In this document: positions 28,278-37,288 of the stretch, piece after piece
How positions within the stretch are numbered: position 1 is the stretch's first letter
Layout of the letters: each line of letters starts with the position of its first letter
From: JAUVRX01 sp049664225
Lineage (GTDB): Bacteria > Acidobacteriota > Thermoanaerobaculia > Multivoradales > JAHEKO01
Direction of reading: 5' to 3'
NCBI GenBank assembly: GCA_049664225.1
Contig: JBATEX010000133.1
Span: forward strand, 1 to 64,000
DNA: 64,000 bases
Translations under genes and position numbers: made by a program
Notes under the pieces: model-generated
The model's input: the letters and a program-made list of their open reading frames with translations, nothing else
Database searches by the model: none
What the model was told of the DNA's origin: nothing

Positions 28278-29330
28278 TCAGGCCTCTTCCACTCCGCTGA
28301 CCACAGTCCCGTCCTGCCTGACTGTCCAAGCCTCTCCGGAGTAGATCAGGTCCTGGAGAGTCCCTTCACCTCGTTGCTCGGTCAGCTCTTCGACCTGCGC
28401 GACGGAGGCCAGCTCATACGCGGGCCGTGAGACAGAACGGAAGACTCCGATGGGCGTCGGGAAATCCGGTGGCGACAGTTGGGCCACCAGAAAAGCCAGG
28501 GCAGGGTTGGGGTCGTGAGCATCCCAGGTAAGGCAGTCATCAGGTCCCAGGCCGTCACCCAGCTCCACGACCTCCGGTTGGGTGCAGTTCATGCGTATTC
28601 CGAGACTCTTGTCCTTGCCGAACACCAGCGGCTGACCGTGCTCGAGCTGAATCGACTGGGTGTCTCTGGACTCCTTCTCGGTCATGTACTTGAAGGCCCC
28701 GTCATTGAATATGTTGCAGTTCTGGTAGACCTCGATAAAGGCAGAACCCTCATGCTCGACAGCCTGACGTAGCGTCTCCTTCAGGTGCCGCTGGAAAATA
28801 TCGACAGTTCTGGCGACGAAGGTGGCACCCGCTCCCAGCGCCAGAGAGAGAGGATTGAAGGGTCTGTCGATAGACCCGAAGGGAGTGGACTTGGTCCGCT
28901 TCCCCACCTCACTGGTCGGCGAATACTGGCCCTTGGTCAGGCCATAGATCCGGTTGTTGAACATCACGATCTTGACACCGACATTGCGCCGTAGAAGGTG
29001 GATCAGGTGGTTGCCGCCGATAGACAGGGCGTCACCATCCCCCGTTGCGACCCAGACCTCCAACTCCGGTCGGGCCATCTTGATCCCCGTGGCGATTCCT
29101 GGAGCCCTGCCGTGAATCGAATGAAAGCCGAAGGTGTCCATGTAATAGGGAAACCGGCTGGAACAGCCGATTCCGGAGACCACGACGAAGTTCTCCTTGG
29201 GAATCCCCAGGGTCGGGAAGAAGGACTGCACCGCCGACAGGATGGCGTAGTCGCCACACCCCGGGCACCACCGCACCTCTTGGTCGGTCTGGAAGTCACT
29301 CTTCTTCAATACCGGCAGCTCAACTGACAT
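28278..29330 (-). CDS. korB: 2-oxoacid:ferredoxin oxidoreductase beta subunit
   Basis: 350 residues. The N-terminal CPGCGD motif (Cys22/Cys25) helps hold the iron-sulfur cluster, and the thiamine-diphosphate motif GDGDALSIGG...NN is followed by IYGLTKGQYSPTS, typical of 2-oxoglutarate ferredoxin oxidoreductases. ATG 29330 overlaps the end of korA by 11 bp; an in-frame extension to 29420 is antisense-like low-complexity sequence and was dropped. Forms the working enzyme with the upstream alpha subunit. Confidence 0.93.
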   Translation of the reverse strand: MSVELPVLKKSDFQTDQEVRWCPGCGDYAILSAVQSFFPTLGIPKENFVVVSGIGCSSRFPYYMDTFGFHSIHGRAPGIATGIKMARPELEVWVATGDGDALSIGGNHLIHLLRRNVGVKIVMFNNRIYGLTKGQYSPTSEVGKRTKSTPFGSIDRPFNPLSLALGAGATFVARTVDIFQRHLKETLRQAVEHEGSAFIEVYQNCNIFNDGAFKYMTEKESRDTQSIQLEHGQPLVFGKDKSLGIRMNCTQPEVVELGDGLGPDDCLTWDAHDPNPALAFLVAQLSPPDFPTPIGVFRSVSRPAYELASVAQVEELTEQRGEGTLQDLIYSGEAWTVRQDGTVVSGVEEA

Positions 29331-31206
29331 CGCTTCGGGCCTCCAGGATCTCTTTGATCTTGTCGTAGATCTCGGTTCGGAAGAAGGGTTTTCCCTTGAC
29401 CTTGCTGTAGCTGATGACATCTCGCAGGTAGCCGGCCCGGAGTAGCAGCGCCAGCTGACCGGAATTCATCTCCGGCACCAGAACCCGCTCAAAGCGGCTC
29501 AAGATATCACCCAGGTCGGGTGGGAATGGATTGATATATCTCAGATGGATTTGACTCACACTCAAACCTTCGCGCCGTGCCTGTCGGACGGCACCCGCGA
29601 CGGCCCCCAGCGTGCTTCCCCAACCGACGACCAGCAGGTCGCCTTCCGGGTCGCCGTTGACAACCAGATCTGGAATCTCGTTGGCGATGCGCCGCACCTT
29701 TTCGGCCCGATAGTGGGTCATCTTCTGGTGATTTCTGGCACTGTAGGAGACGTTGCCAGTGAGATCCTCCTTCTCCAGCCCCCCGATACGATGCTCGAGA
29801 CCCGGAGTACCCGGCACCGCCCATGGCCTGGCCAGGGTCTTCTCATCGCGAGAGTAGGGCTGGAATCCTTCCGCCTTCGACCAGAATTCGGTCCTGAGGT
29901 CGGGAAGAGACTCGAGGCTGGGCAACTTCCACGGCTCCGAGCCGTTGGCGATGTAGCCGTCGGAGAGAAGAATGACCGGCACCATGTACTTGACGGCGAT
30001 GCGACAAGCCTCCAGGGCGGTGTCGAAGCAGTCTGCTGGGGAGCTGGCAGCGAGAACAGGTATGGGTGAGTCACCGTTGCGGCCAAACATGGCTTGCAGG
30101 AGATCCGACTGCTCGGTCTTGGTGGGCAGGCCGGTGGAGGGGCCGCCACGCTGGATGTTGCACACGACAAGCGGCAACTCCACCATGATAGCCAGATTGA
30201 TGGCCTCGGATTTGAGGGCAAGGCCCGGACCACTGGTGGAGGTCACCGCCAGGGCGCCTCCAAAGGAAGCCCCAATGGCGGCGGAGACAGCTGCGATTTC
30301 GTCTTCCGCCTGAAACGTCGTCACTCCATAGTTCTTGAAACGCGCCAACTCGTGCAGGATGTCGCTCGCCGGGGTGATCGGATAGCTTCCCAGGTAGAGA
30401 GGCAGGCCGCTTCGCCGGCTGGCCGCTACGAGCCCGATGGCGAGGGCGCCGTTGCCCATGATATTCCGGTAGACCCCCGCCTCCAGCGGCGCCGGTTCTA
30501 CCTCGTAGCGCACCTGAAAGGCCTCGGTAATATCGCAGAAATTGTAGCCGGCCGTGAGCGCCTTGACGTTGGCTGCGGCAATCTCCGGGCGACGCTTGAA
30601 CTTCTGCTTCAGCCAGGTGATGGAGGTCTCCACTGGGCGGCTGTACACCCAATAGATCATTCCCAAGGCGAAGAAGTTCTTGCACCGATCTTGGGTCTTC
30701 ACATCCAGGCCGCTGTCCTCCAGGGCTCGCCGAGTCATGGTCGTAATGTCGGCGGTATAGAGGCGGTACCCTTCGAGGCTCCCATCTTCTAGGGGATTGG
30801 TCTCGTAGCCCGCCTTCTTCAGATTGCGTTCGTCGAACTCATCAGTGTTCGCGATGATGATGCCACTGGGTCGCACGTCCGCCAGCGACTTCTTGAGCGC
30901 CGCAGGATTCATCGCCACGAGCGCATCGGGGGCATCTCCCGGCGTATGGATGTCGTAGTCGGCGATGCGAACCTGGAACGCCGAGACCCCTGCGATGGAG
31001 CCGGCTGGCGCCCTGATCTCGGCCGGAAAGTCCGGAAAGGTAGCCAGATCATTGCCCATCAAGGCGGAGGTGCTGGTGAACTGATTGCCGGTCAACTGCA
31101 TTCCGTCACCGGAATCACCGGCAAAGCGGACCACCACTTCACCCATCTTCTGGAGCTCTACCTGGCGTTCTGACACTTCTTTGTCGTCAGTGATTCGAGT
31201 AGTCAT
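29320..31206 (-). CDS. korA: 2-oxoacid:ferredoxin oxidoreductase, gamma-alpha fusion subunit
   Basis: 628 residues combining the gamma domain (about 20-200, RFAGDSGDGMQLTGNQFT...) with the alpha pyrimidine-binding domain (about 225-500; GNGALAIGLVAASRRSG, YPITPASDILHELA) and the C-terminal domain (WGSTLGAVAGAV...VPEMNSGQLALLLR). With KorB it oxidises a 2-oxoacid, most likely 2-oxoglutarate, to the acyl-CoA with reduction of ferredoxin. The start has GAAGGA four bases upstream of ATG 31206. Substrate specificity is inferred from family resemblance. Confidence 0.93.
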   Translation of the reverse strand: MTTRITDDKEVSERQVELQKMGEVVVRFAGDSGDGMQLTGNQFTSTSALMGNDLATFPDFPAEIRAPAGSIAGVSAFQVRIADYDIHTPGDAPDALVAMNPAALKKSLADVRPSGIIIANTDEFDERNLKKAGYETNPLEDGSLEGYRLYTADITTMTRRALEDSGLDVKTQDRCKNFFALGMIYWVYSRPVETSITWLKQKFKRRPEIAAANVKALTAGYNFCDITEAFQVRYEVEPAPLEAGVYRNIMGNGALAIGLVAASRRSGLPLYLGSYPITPASDILHELARFKNYGVTTFQAEDEIAAVSAAIGASFGGALAVTSTSGPGLALKSEAINLAIMVELPLVVCNIQRGGPSTGLPTKTEQSDLLQAMFGRNGDSPIPVLAASSPADCFDTALEACRIAVKYMVPVILLSDGYIANGSEPWKLPSLESLPDLRTEFWSKAEGFQPYSRDEKTLARPWAVPGTPGLEHRIGGLEKEDLTGNVSYSARNHQKMTHYRAEKVRRIANEIPDLVVNGDPEGDLLVVGWGSTLGAVAGAVRQARREGLSVSQIHLRYINPFPPDLGDILSRFERVLVPEMNSGQLALLLRAGYLRDVISYSKVKGKPFFRTEIYDKIKEILEARSDVS

Positions 31207-31545
31207 CGATCCTTCACCAAAGGGTTGTGTAAATGGGCGGGAACCTAGCGCTGGCCAGGCTCAGTCGTGAATCTCGCCGGGATACATTCGACTTCGGAGG
31301 CAAGGTTGAAACGATACATCGTTATCTTCCTCCGACGACGGCAGGAGTTTAGCAGAAAGCCGGCCGCCGGGCTCAAGATCCAAAATCAGGCTATTATGCA
31401 TTCGGCGCTCGGAGGTATTTGGTTCGGTCACACCGTTTGGCGAGTCGATGGTGTCTTGACTTGGCTCTTCCAGCGAACCTTTCTCCTGCGATCCCCGTAG
31501 TGCGAGGTATTCGAGGGCTCGCTCCAGTTCTTTCCCCAATCTCCC
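31207..31545. other. Divergent intergenic region with a small palindrome
   Basis: A 339-bp stretch between korA and the SpoIIE phosphatase. It contains a 14-bp interrupted palindrome at 31310-31323 (AACGAT-AC-ATCGTT) that could be an operator, and a TATTAT at 31392-31397 as a weak -10 candidate for the rightward gene. Short open frames on both strands (77 and 92 codons) look accidental: no homology, no good ribosome sites. Confidence 0.4.
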
Positions 31546-33537
31546 ATGTCCAGAACCTCGGTCCTCTTCCGCTCCTCTCTCCTGGTCCTACTGGCCCTGG
31601 TCATCGCCTTGCTGGCCGTTGTTGCCTTGACCGCGGATTCCGCCATCTTGTCACTCTTGGCCAAGGGGCTGCTGCTCGGCTTCGCCCTTTTGGCCCTTCT
31701 TTGGCTGTTATGGAAGGGTCTGTACAAGTTCCTTTGGAGTGTTGGTCGAAGACTGGCGTTCTCTTACTTTCTGATCGGCATCTTCCCCATCCCACTCCTG
31801 GCCCTGCTGCTGATCCTCAACGGCTTTCTCTTGAGTGGCTATTTTCTCGGGCACCTCTATCGAGATGCCGCCAGCTCGCTCCAGCTCGAGGTGCAGAATG
31901 CGGCTGAGAGCGCACTGGTCGGATTCGCCAGCGGAGACGAAGCAGAGGTGGATCAACCCGAGCGGATCGATATCGCCTTCTACCACAAAGGTCGCCGAGT
32001 GGCGGGCTCGAAACTGCTGCCCTCTGAATGGCCCAGTTGGCTCGACAACGGAGAGGGCCTGGAGCAGGAACCGTCCAGCACAGAGCCGGTTCAGCCATTC
32101 GTGGCGCTGGCGGACGAGATCCCCACCCTCGTCGGTAGCGCTGCGGGAGGCGACAGGGGCGTCTTGGCGGTGTACGTCGGACCGATCGACGAGGAGCTCG
32201 GACGACGCAACGACCTCGATGTGACCTTGATGCGCGGCGACGATCCCGACAAAGAGGGAACAATCCAGGTCAGCCTGGGGAGCCGCGAATTCGCCCTGGT
32301 GCCCTTCAAGGGCGGCAGGGCCGAGGTTCACGAGCCCGCACTCACCGACGGCCAGAAGCGATCCTGGTGGCAACGTCCCATCCTTCTTTGGGGTGAACTG
32401 GCCGGTCCGCTCAGGAGCCTGAAAGATGGGTCAGTGCTGACAGATGATGTCGTCGCCACTCTCAGAGGCAGGCCGGCGAGAGTCTTCAAACATCTTTTTT
32501 CGGGATCCGCAGAGGTCAACACTGCCGTATGGGCAAGTCTCATCTCGGTCACGGGCCTGCTCGCGACCATCTACGGCTTCGCCTTTCTCATGGCCTTCTT
32601 CCTGATCTTCGCGCTCAGCCGCGCGGTGAACCGCTTGAGTCGCGCCACCAACTCGGTGAGGGCTGGAGACTTCTCAACCCGTATCCCCGTCAAGCGAGGC
32701 GACCAGATAGGCGAGCTGCAGCGGTCCTTCAACGAGATGACGGCCAATCTCGAGGAATCTGTGGCTGCGGTAGCCCAAAAGGAGATCCTCGACAAGGAGC
32801 TGCAGATCGCCCGTGACCTGCAGCAGAGCCTCATCCCGGCCGATATTCCGACCTCTGAGGCCGCACAATTCTCCACCCTCTTCGAGCCCAGCGCGGCCAT
32901 CGGTGGAGACTACTTCGACATCCTGCGCCTCGACGATCAGCGATTGGTCGTGGTGATTGCCGACGTGTCGGGCCACGGCCTGCCAACAGGGCTGCGGATG
33001 GCCATGCTGAAGGCTGCCCTTGTGATTCTGGTGGAGGAAGGAAAGCCTGCCAAGGAGATTCTGCGCCGACTCAGCACCATGGTCAACTCCGAGAACGAGA
33101 GCCGGTTTTTTGTTACCGCCTCCATCGCCTTCATCGACCTGGAAGCAGGCGAGATGGAGCTGACGAACGCCGGGCACCCCCCCACCTACCTACTGCGTGG
33201 CGGCTTAGCGCATGAGATTCTGCTGCCCGGCAACCCCCTTGGGGCTCTTGGCGAGTCCTTCGGCCAGAAACAGATCACGCTCGCGGGCAATGACGTGGTC
33301 GTCTGGCTCTCGGATGGCCTGATCGAGGGCCTCGATCCGAGCGGAGAACCGTTCGGCTACGACAGGCTCAAGCAAGCACTGAATGGACCAACCGACGGTG
33401 TGGAACAGGTGAGCCAACGCCTCTTGGCGGCTGTCGAAAGCCATGCCCGAGGTGTCCCAGCCTCGGACGACAGGACCCTGGTGGCGATGCACTATCGCCC
33501 TGCGGTGGCGGCGTCCGCGAACTCCAGGACCCGCTGA
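31546..33537 (+). CDS. Membrane HAMP-SpoIIE (PP2C-like) serine phosphatase
   Basis: 663 residues. Three N-terminal transmembrane segments (about 8-92), an extracytoplasmic sensor region (about 97-320), a further membrane helix (about 325-350), a HAMP domain (about 350-405) and a SpoIIE/RsbU phosphatase domain from about 415. Metal-binding aspartates are in GGDYFDI, ADVSGHG, WLSDGLIEG and the terminal DDRTL. Such enzymes dephosphorylate anti-sigma-factor antagonists in partner-switching pathways; no STAS or HPK partner lies nearby. Its end overlaps the convergent lytic transglycosylase by 46 bp. Confidence 0.92.
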   Translation: MSRTSVLFRSSLLVLLALVIALLAVVALTADSAILSLLAKGLLLGFALLALLWLLWKGLYKFLWSVGRRLAFSYFLIGIFPIPLLALLLILNGFLLSGYFLGHLYRDAASSLQLEVQNAAESALVGFASGDEAEVDQPERIDIAFYHKGRRVAGSKLLPSEWPSWLDNGEGLEQEPSSTEPVQPFVALADEIPTLVGSAAGGDRGVLAVYVGPIDEELGRRNDLDVTLMRGDDPDKEGTIQVSLGSREFALVPFKGGRAEVHEPALTDGQKRSWWQRPILLWGELAGPLRSLKDGSVLTDDVVATLRGRPARVFKHLFSGSAEVNTAVWASLISVTGLLATIYGFAFLMAFFLIFALSRAVNRLSRATNSVRAGDFSTRIPVKRGDQIGELQRSFNEMTANLEESVAAVAQKEILDKELQIARDLQQSLIPADIPTSEAAQFSTLFEPSAAIGGDYFDILRLDDQRLVVVIADVSGHGLPTGLRMAMLKAALVILVEEGKPAKEILRRLSTMVNSENESRFFVTASIAFIDLEAGEMELTNAGHPPTYLLRGGLAHEILLPGNPLGALGESFGQKQITLAGNDVVVWLSDGLIEGLDPSGEPFGYDRLKQALNGPTDGVEQVSQRLLAAVESHARGVPASDDRTLVAMHYRPAVAASANSRTR

Positions 33538-34202
33538 ATGTAATTGTCGGTCTCGCGAAAGGGCGGCACTCCCTCGTGTCGCTCGACCATGGCCTCGCCG
33601 GCGTTGTAGCCGGCCAGGACCAGAACGAGATCGCCAGCGAACTTCTCTCCGAGCCACTTGATGTAGCGCACCCCCGCTTCAAGGTTCGAAGCCGGATCGA
33701 AAGCTTGGGGCTGCTGGAGGCCGAATCGCGTGGCAGTGGCCGGCATCAATTGCAGAAGGCCCATGGCACCCTTGGGCGAAACCGCTCGAGTATCGAAGGC
33801 CGACTCCGCCCGGACCATGGCTGCGACCAAGAGCGGATTGACCTCGTGCCGCCGGGAAGTCTCGTAGATCAGCTCACCGAACGGCGTATCAGGAACAACC
33901 GAGGAACCCTCGAACCAGAGTCCCAGGTCGCCCACCGCGTAGCGCTCCCCAGCGGCCGGCCGTTCGACAATCTCGTCCTCGACAATGCGCGCTACCCGCT
34001 CGATCGAGATCGTCAGTCGCCCGCCGTCTCGCAAGCCCAGTACAATCCTGTCCTCCTGGCGCTCGAAGGACTCCACTTTCAGCACCTGGCCATCGGTCAT
34101 CACCACGAGCTCAGCGCTCGAGCTCGATGGCGCCGCGAGGAGAAGCATCGAGAGCCAGGCCGGAAAGCCGGGACGTCGGCCGGTCAGTCGCCACCAACTC
34201 AA
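33492..34202 (-). CDS. Lytic transglycosylase (SLT family)
   Basis: 236 residues with a signal peptide (about 13-29) and the Slt70-type catalytic domain from about 105: AAMVRAESAFDTRAVSPKG contains the catalytic glutamate, followed by AMGLLQLMPATATRFG and the AGYNAGEAMV motif. The region between (about 30-100) is a small beta-rich domain. It cleaves peptidoglycan to anhydro-muropeptides. The start is TTG 34202, overlapping the xerD stop as TTGA; its basic n-region supports this choice. Confidence 0.88.
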   Translation of the reverse strand: MSWWRLTGRRPGFPAWLSMLLLAAPSSSSAELVVMTDGQVLKVESFERQEDRIVLGLRDGGRLTISIERVARIVEDEIVERPAAGERYAVGDLGLWFEGSSVVPDTPFGELIYETSRRHEVNPLLVAAMVRAESAFDTRAVSPKGAMGLLQLMPATATRFGLQQPQAFDPASNLEAGVRYIKWLGEKFAGDLVLVLAGYNAGEAMVERHEGVPPFRETDNYIQRVLEFADAATAGR

Positions 34203-35131
34203 CGCGAGCTACTCCTCGGGTGGAACTCGTCGTAGAGACTGCGCAATCGCTGGGCATGGATATGGGTGTAGATCTGGGTTGTCGATATGTCGGAGTGTCC
34301 AAGCATCATCTGCACCGCGCGCAGGTCAGCGCCATGTTCCAAAAGATGGGTTGCGAAGCTGTGGCGCAGCACGTGCGGCGAGACATCCCCCACCCCCGCT
34401 CGCAGACCATACCCCCTGATGATCTTCCAGAATCCCTGTCGGCTCAGTGGTGCACCCCGCTGATTCACGAAGACGATCTCGTGACGGCCGGTCAGCAGTT
34501 GCGGGCGCGCCTCCCTGAGATAGCGAGTCAGCCAGGCCTCAGCCTGCTCGCCCACGGGAACGACACGCTCTTTACCTCCCTTGCCGAGGACCACGATGAA
34601 GCCGAAGTCCAAGCGCAGCTGGGACAGCTGCAGTCCGACCAACTCACTGACGCGCAGCCCGGTGGCGTACAGCAGCTCCAGCATGGCTTTGTCTCGAAGT
34701 CCTGACAGCCGGTCCAGGTCCGGCGCCCCCAGAAGGGACTCCACCTCGGTCTCCGTCAGTACCTTCGGCAACCGACGCCAGAGCCGGGGTGGAGAGAGGT
34801 TGACCGCGGGGTTGTCGGGCCGTTCGCCAACCTCCTCCAAGTGGCGGTAGAAGCCGCGGATCGACACCAGGGCTCGGGCGATAGAGCGCGGCGACAGTCC
34901 CTGTCTGCGCAGCTGTCTGAGATGTGCGGCGATGGCCTCCTGGTCAGCCGCCAGGGGGTCGACTTCCAGTTGGTCCAGGGAATCGCCCAGACGAGACAGA
35001 TCCGATCCGTAGGCCTCGACCGTGCGCTTCGAGAGCCCACGCTCCAGCAAAAGGGATTCCAGATAGCGCTGGACGGCCCGCCGCCAGAGGGGCTCTGTTG
35101 ACGAACCGGTCGCGGTCTTGCGATCGGACAT
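34199..35131 (-). CDS. xerD: Site-specific tyrosine recombinase XerD
   Basis: 310 residues with the SAM-like N-terminal core-binding domain and the catalytic set Arg160 (ATGLR), the VLGKGGKERVVP lysine, His253/Arg256 (SPHVLRHSFA), His279 (LGHSDIS) and nucleophile Tyr288 (TTQIYTH). This is the Xer pattern rather than a phage integrase, so it most likely resolves chromosome dimers at dif. XerC versus XerD assignment is less certain. It is in the middle of a four-gene leftward operon. Confidence 0.88.
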   Translation of the reverse strand: MSDRKTATGSSTEPLWRRAVQRYLESLLLERGLSKRTVEAYGSDLSRLGDSLDQLEVDPLAADQEAIAAHLRQLRRQGLSPRSIARALVSIRGFYRHLEEVGERPDNPAVNLSPPRLWRRLPKVLTETEVESLLGAPDLDRLSGLRDKAMLELLYATGLRVSELVGLQLSQLRLDFGFIVVLGKGGKERVVPVGEQAEAWLTRYLREARPQLLTGRHEIVFVNQRGAPLSRQGFWKIIRGYGLRAGVGDVSPHVLRHSFATHLLEHGADLRAVQMMLGHSDISTTQIYTHIHAQRLRSLYDEFHPRSSSR

Positions 35132-35147
35132 CGGAGATCAACCGGTC

Positions 35148-36233
35148 TCACCTACCCACCGTCGCACGTGCCAGGAAGTCCCCAACTTCCGAGGTGGAGC
35201 TTCGACCTCCCAGGTCTGCGGTCGTGACTCCTCCTTCAAGAGCTCGGCCTACGGCGTCTTCGACCGCCGTCGCAGCCTCCCGGTGTCCGAGAGTGTCCAA
35301 CAGAAGGGCCAGTGTCAGGATAGCGGCCATGGGATTCGCCGTGCCCAGGCCGGCGTACTTGGGCGCCGACCCATGAACCGGTTCGAACATCGACGTGTGA
35401 CCGGGATGCAAGTTGGCCGAGGCGGCCATTCCGAGCCCACCCTGCAGGGCCGCTCCTAGATCGGTGAGTATGTCGCCGAACATGTTGTTCGTGACGATGA
35501 CCTCGAATTGCTCGGGCTTGCGGACCAACTGCATGGCCAAGGCGTCGACAAACAGATGGGAGGCCTCGATCTGGGGATAGTCCGAAGAGACGTCAGCAAA
35601 TGCGCGTTGCCAGAGGTCGTGGCCAAAACGCATGACGTTCGACTTGTCGGCCATGCAAACCTTGCTGAAACCACGCTCCGTGGCGTACTCGAAGGCAGCT
35701 CGCAGGATCCGCTCGACCCCTTTGCGCGTATGGATTTCCTCCTGTAACGCGACTTCGTCGGGGGTGTCCTTTTTGAAGATGCCTCCGACTCCAACATAGG
35801 CCCCTTCGGTGTTCTCCCGGAAGACCACGAAATCGACGTCGGTAACTCCTTTGCCCCGAAGTGGGCTGAGGTGCTCTGCGTAAAGCTTGATCGGACGGAA
35901 GTTGATGTAGAGATCGAGTCCGAATCGGATACCCAGCAGCACATCCGCGGCGTGCTTCATGTCGGGCACCCGGGGATCGCCAAAGGCCCCGATATAGATC
36001 GCATCGTAGTTCTCACGCAGATCGTCCAGGGCGCCATCGGGAAGCGTCTCACCAGTCTGGAGATAGTGATCTGCGCTCCAGGGAAAGTCGACCGGGGTCA
36101 GATCCAGGTTCCACTTCTGCCGCACGGCCGCCAGCACCTTCATCGCTTCGGCCGTGACCTCCGGACCGATGCCGTCGCCCGGAATCACTGCAATTCGTTG
36201 CTGTTTGCGACCTTCTGGGGGGATCGGTTTCAC
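35148..36233 (-). CDS. Isopropylmalate/isocitrate/tartrate dehydrogenase family enzyme
   Basis: 361 residues, NAD-dependent beta-decarboxylating dehydrogenase. IAVIPGDGIGPEV opens the fold; FRENTEGAYVGVGG, ADKSNVMRFGHDLW, NNMFGDILTDLGAALQGGLGMA and EPVHGSAPKYAG carry the substrate, metal and NAD contacts. It is of the LeuB/tartrate-malate dehydrogenase branch, but no leuA, C or D gene is near, so I leave the substrate open. The start is GTG 36233. It lies 16 bp before xerD. Confidence 0.85.
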   Translation of the reverse strand: MKPIPPEGRKQQRIAVIPGDGIGPEVTAEAMKVLAAVRQKWNLDLTPVDFPWSADHYLQTGETLPDGALDDLRENYDAIYIGAFGDPRVPDMKHAADVLLGIRFGLDLYINFRPIKLYAEHLSPLRGKGVTDVDFVVFRENTEGAYVGVGGIFKKDTPDEVALQEEIHTRKGVERILRAAFEYATERGFSKVCMADKSNVMRFGHDLWQRAFADVSSDYPQIEASHLFVDALAMQLVRKPEQFEVIVTNNMFGDILTDLGAALQGGLGMAASANLHPGHTSMFEPVHGSAPKYAGLGTANPMAAILTLALLLDTLGHREAATAVEDAVGRALEGGVTTADLGGRSSTSEVGDFLARATVGR

Positions 36234-36243
36234 CGTCAGGATG

Positions 36244-37089
36244 CTAGCACAGCATCTCGCCCCGCGACGGTCGAACCGCCGCTCGCTGCGAACGCTGGGA
36301 GGCCGTTTCCAGCATCGCCGGATCGGTCGCTACTGCCACCGCCGCCCGTCTCTGGGCCTCTCGCGCTGCCGCCGTGTCCAATTCGAAGACGAAGGGGATC
36401 TCGGGACAGAGCCAGGCCGAGTGCAACTCGGGCCAGGGCGTGCTTTCGGGAAGCGGCAGGCAGAGATCGAGCAGGTGAATATCCTGCATCTCGACGCTCA
36501 GTGGCCAGATCGGGACTGACCGCTGGCTGGTCTCGACGGACCGCAGACCACCAGCAGTGACCAAGTAGGCGCGACGACGCTGCCGGAAGTAGGAGGTCAT
36601 TCGCTCCCACGAGCCGAGTGACGGACCGGCAGTGACCTCAGGGGATCCCTGGCAGGCCGTGAGCTTGAGGCTGGCTTCGCGATGTACCTCCCATTGCCAG
36701 CAGCCAGCATTGGCTTCCGCAGTCGGGGCCGGAAAACTAAATCGCCCCCCCACAGCCGGCTGGCCCGCCAGCCATCGAGAGCCGGGTACGACCCAGTGGG
36801 GTACCAGCAGTCGATGTAGGAAGATCGACGGCACCTCTTCGTGATCGGTGACGTAGAAGCGGAAATTGAACTGCGGATAGGAAAGACGAAGAAAGGGCAA
36901 GCCGGCCACATGGAGATGCTCATGGCGGAAGAGGAGCGCAGAGCCGAATACCAGGCTCGCTCCTTCGGCGGCGTGAGCTTCGTATCGCAGCGGTTCCGGC
37001 AAGGGCGGCAGGGCCTCCACCGGAAACGCCCAATTTAGATACAAGCAGTCCCTGACGACCGTGCGGACGGTAGTACCCTGAGCCGTCAT
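36244..37089 (-). CDS. DUF2071 (YqjF-like) family protein
   Basis: 281 residues. The N-terminal two thirds resemble DUF2071: CLYLNWAFPVEALPPLPEPLRYEAH, ALLFRHEHL, LSYPQFNFRFYVTDHEEVPSIFLHRLLVP. The family is distantly related to acetoacetate decarboxylase and has no known function. ATG 37089 starts where similarity begins; the frame is open to 37572 but this extension is antisense to the M28 gene. It precedes the dehydrogenase by 10 bp. Confidence 0.75.
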   Translation of the reverse strand: MTAQGTTVRTVVRDCLYLNWAFPVEALPPLPEPLRYEAHAAEGASLVFGSALLFRHEHLHVAGLPFLRLSYPQFNFRFYVTDHEEVPSIFLHRLLVPHWVVPGSRWLAGQPAVGGRFSFPAPTAEANAGCWQWEVHREASLKLTACQGSPEVTAGPSLGSWERMTSYFRQRRRAYLVTAGGLRSVETSQRSVPIWPLSVEMQDIHLLDLCLPLPESTPWPELHSAWLCPEIPFVFELDTAAAREAQRRAAVAVATDPAMLETASQRSQRAAVRPSRGEMLC

Positions 37090-37288
37090 TCTGGACCCGC
37101 CCTCATGAATCCGACCCCCGAGTTTTCTTCCCCATGAATCAAAACCATAACCTGCTGAAGGACAGGCCGCAAGCCGCACCCTCCTGGCCCCTGCCGCGAT
37201 CCGGTCGGACTGCCCCGATCCCAACATCCGAAGCGTTCCGCCTCTGCTAGAGTTCAGGACTTCAACTACCTTTCCTCGGAGGGAATCC

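Noticed and set aside
31261..31539. 92-codon leftward frame between korA and the phosphatase gene
   Set aside because: No Shine-Dalgarno, no conserved motif, and an overlapping frame on the other strand is equally open.
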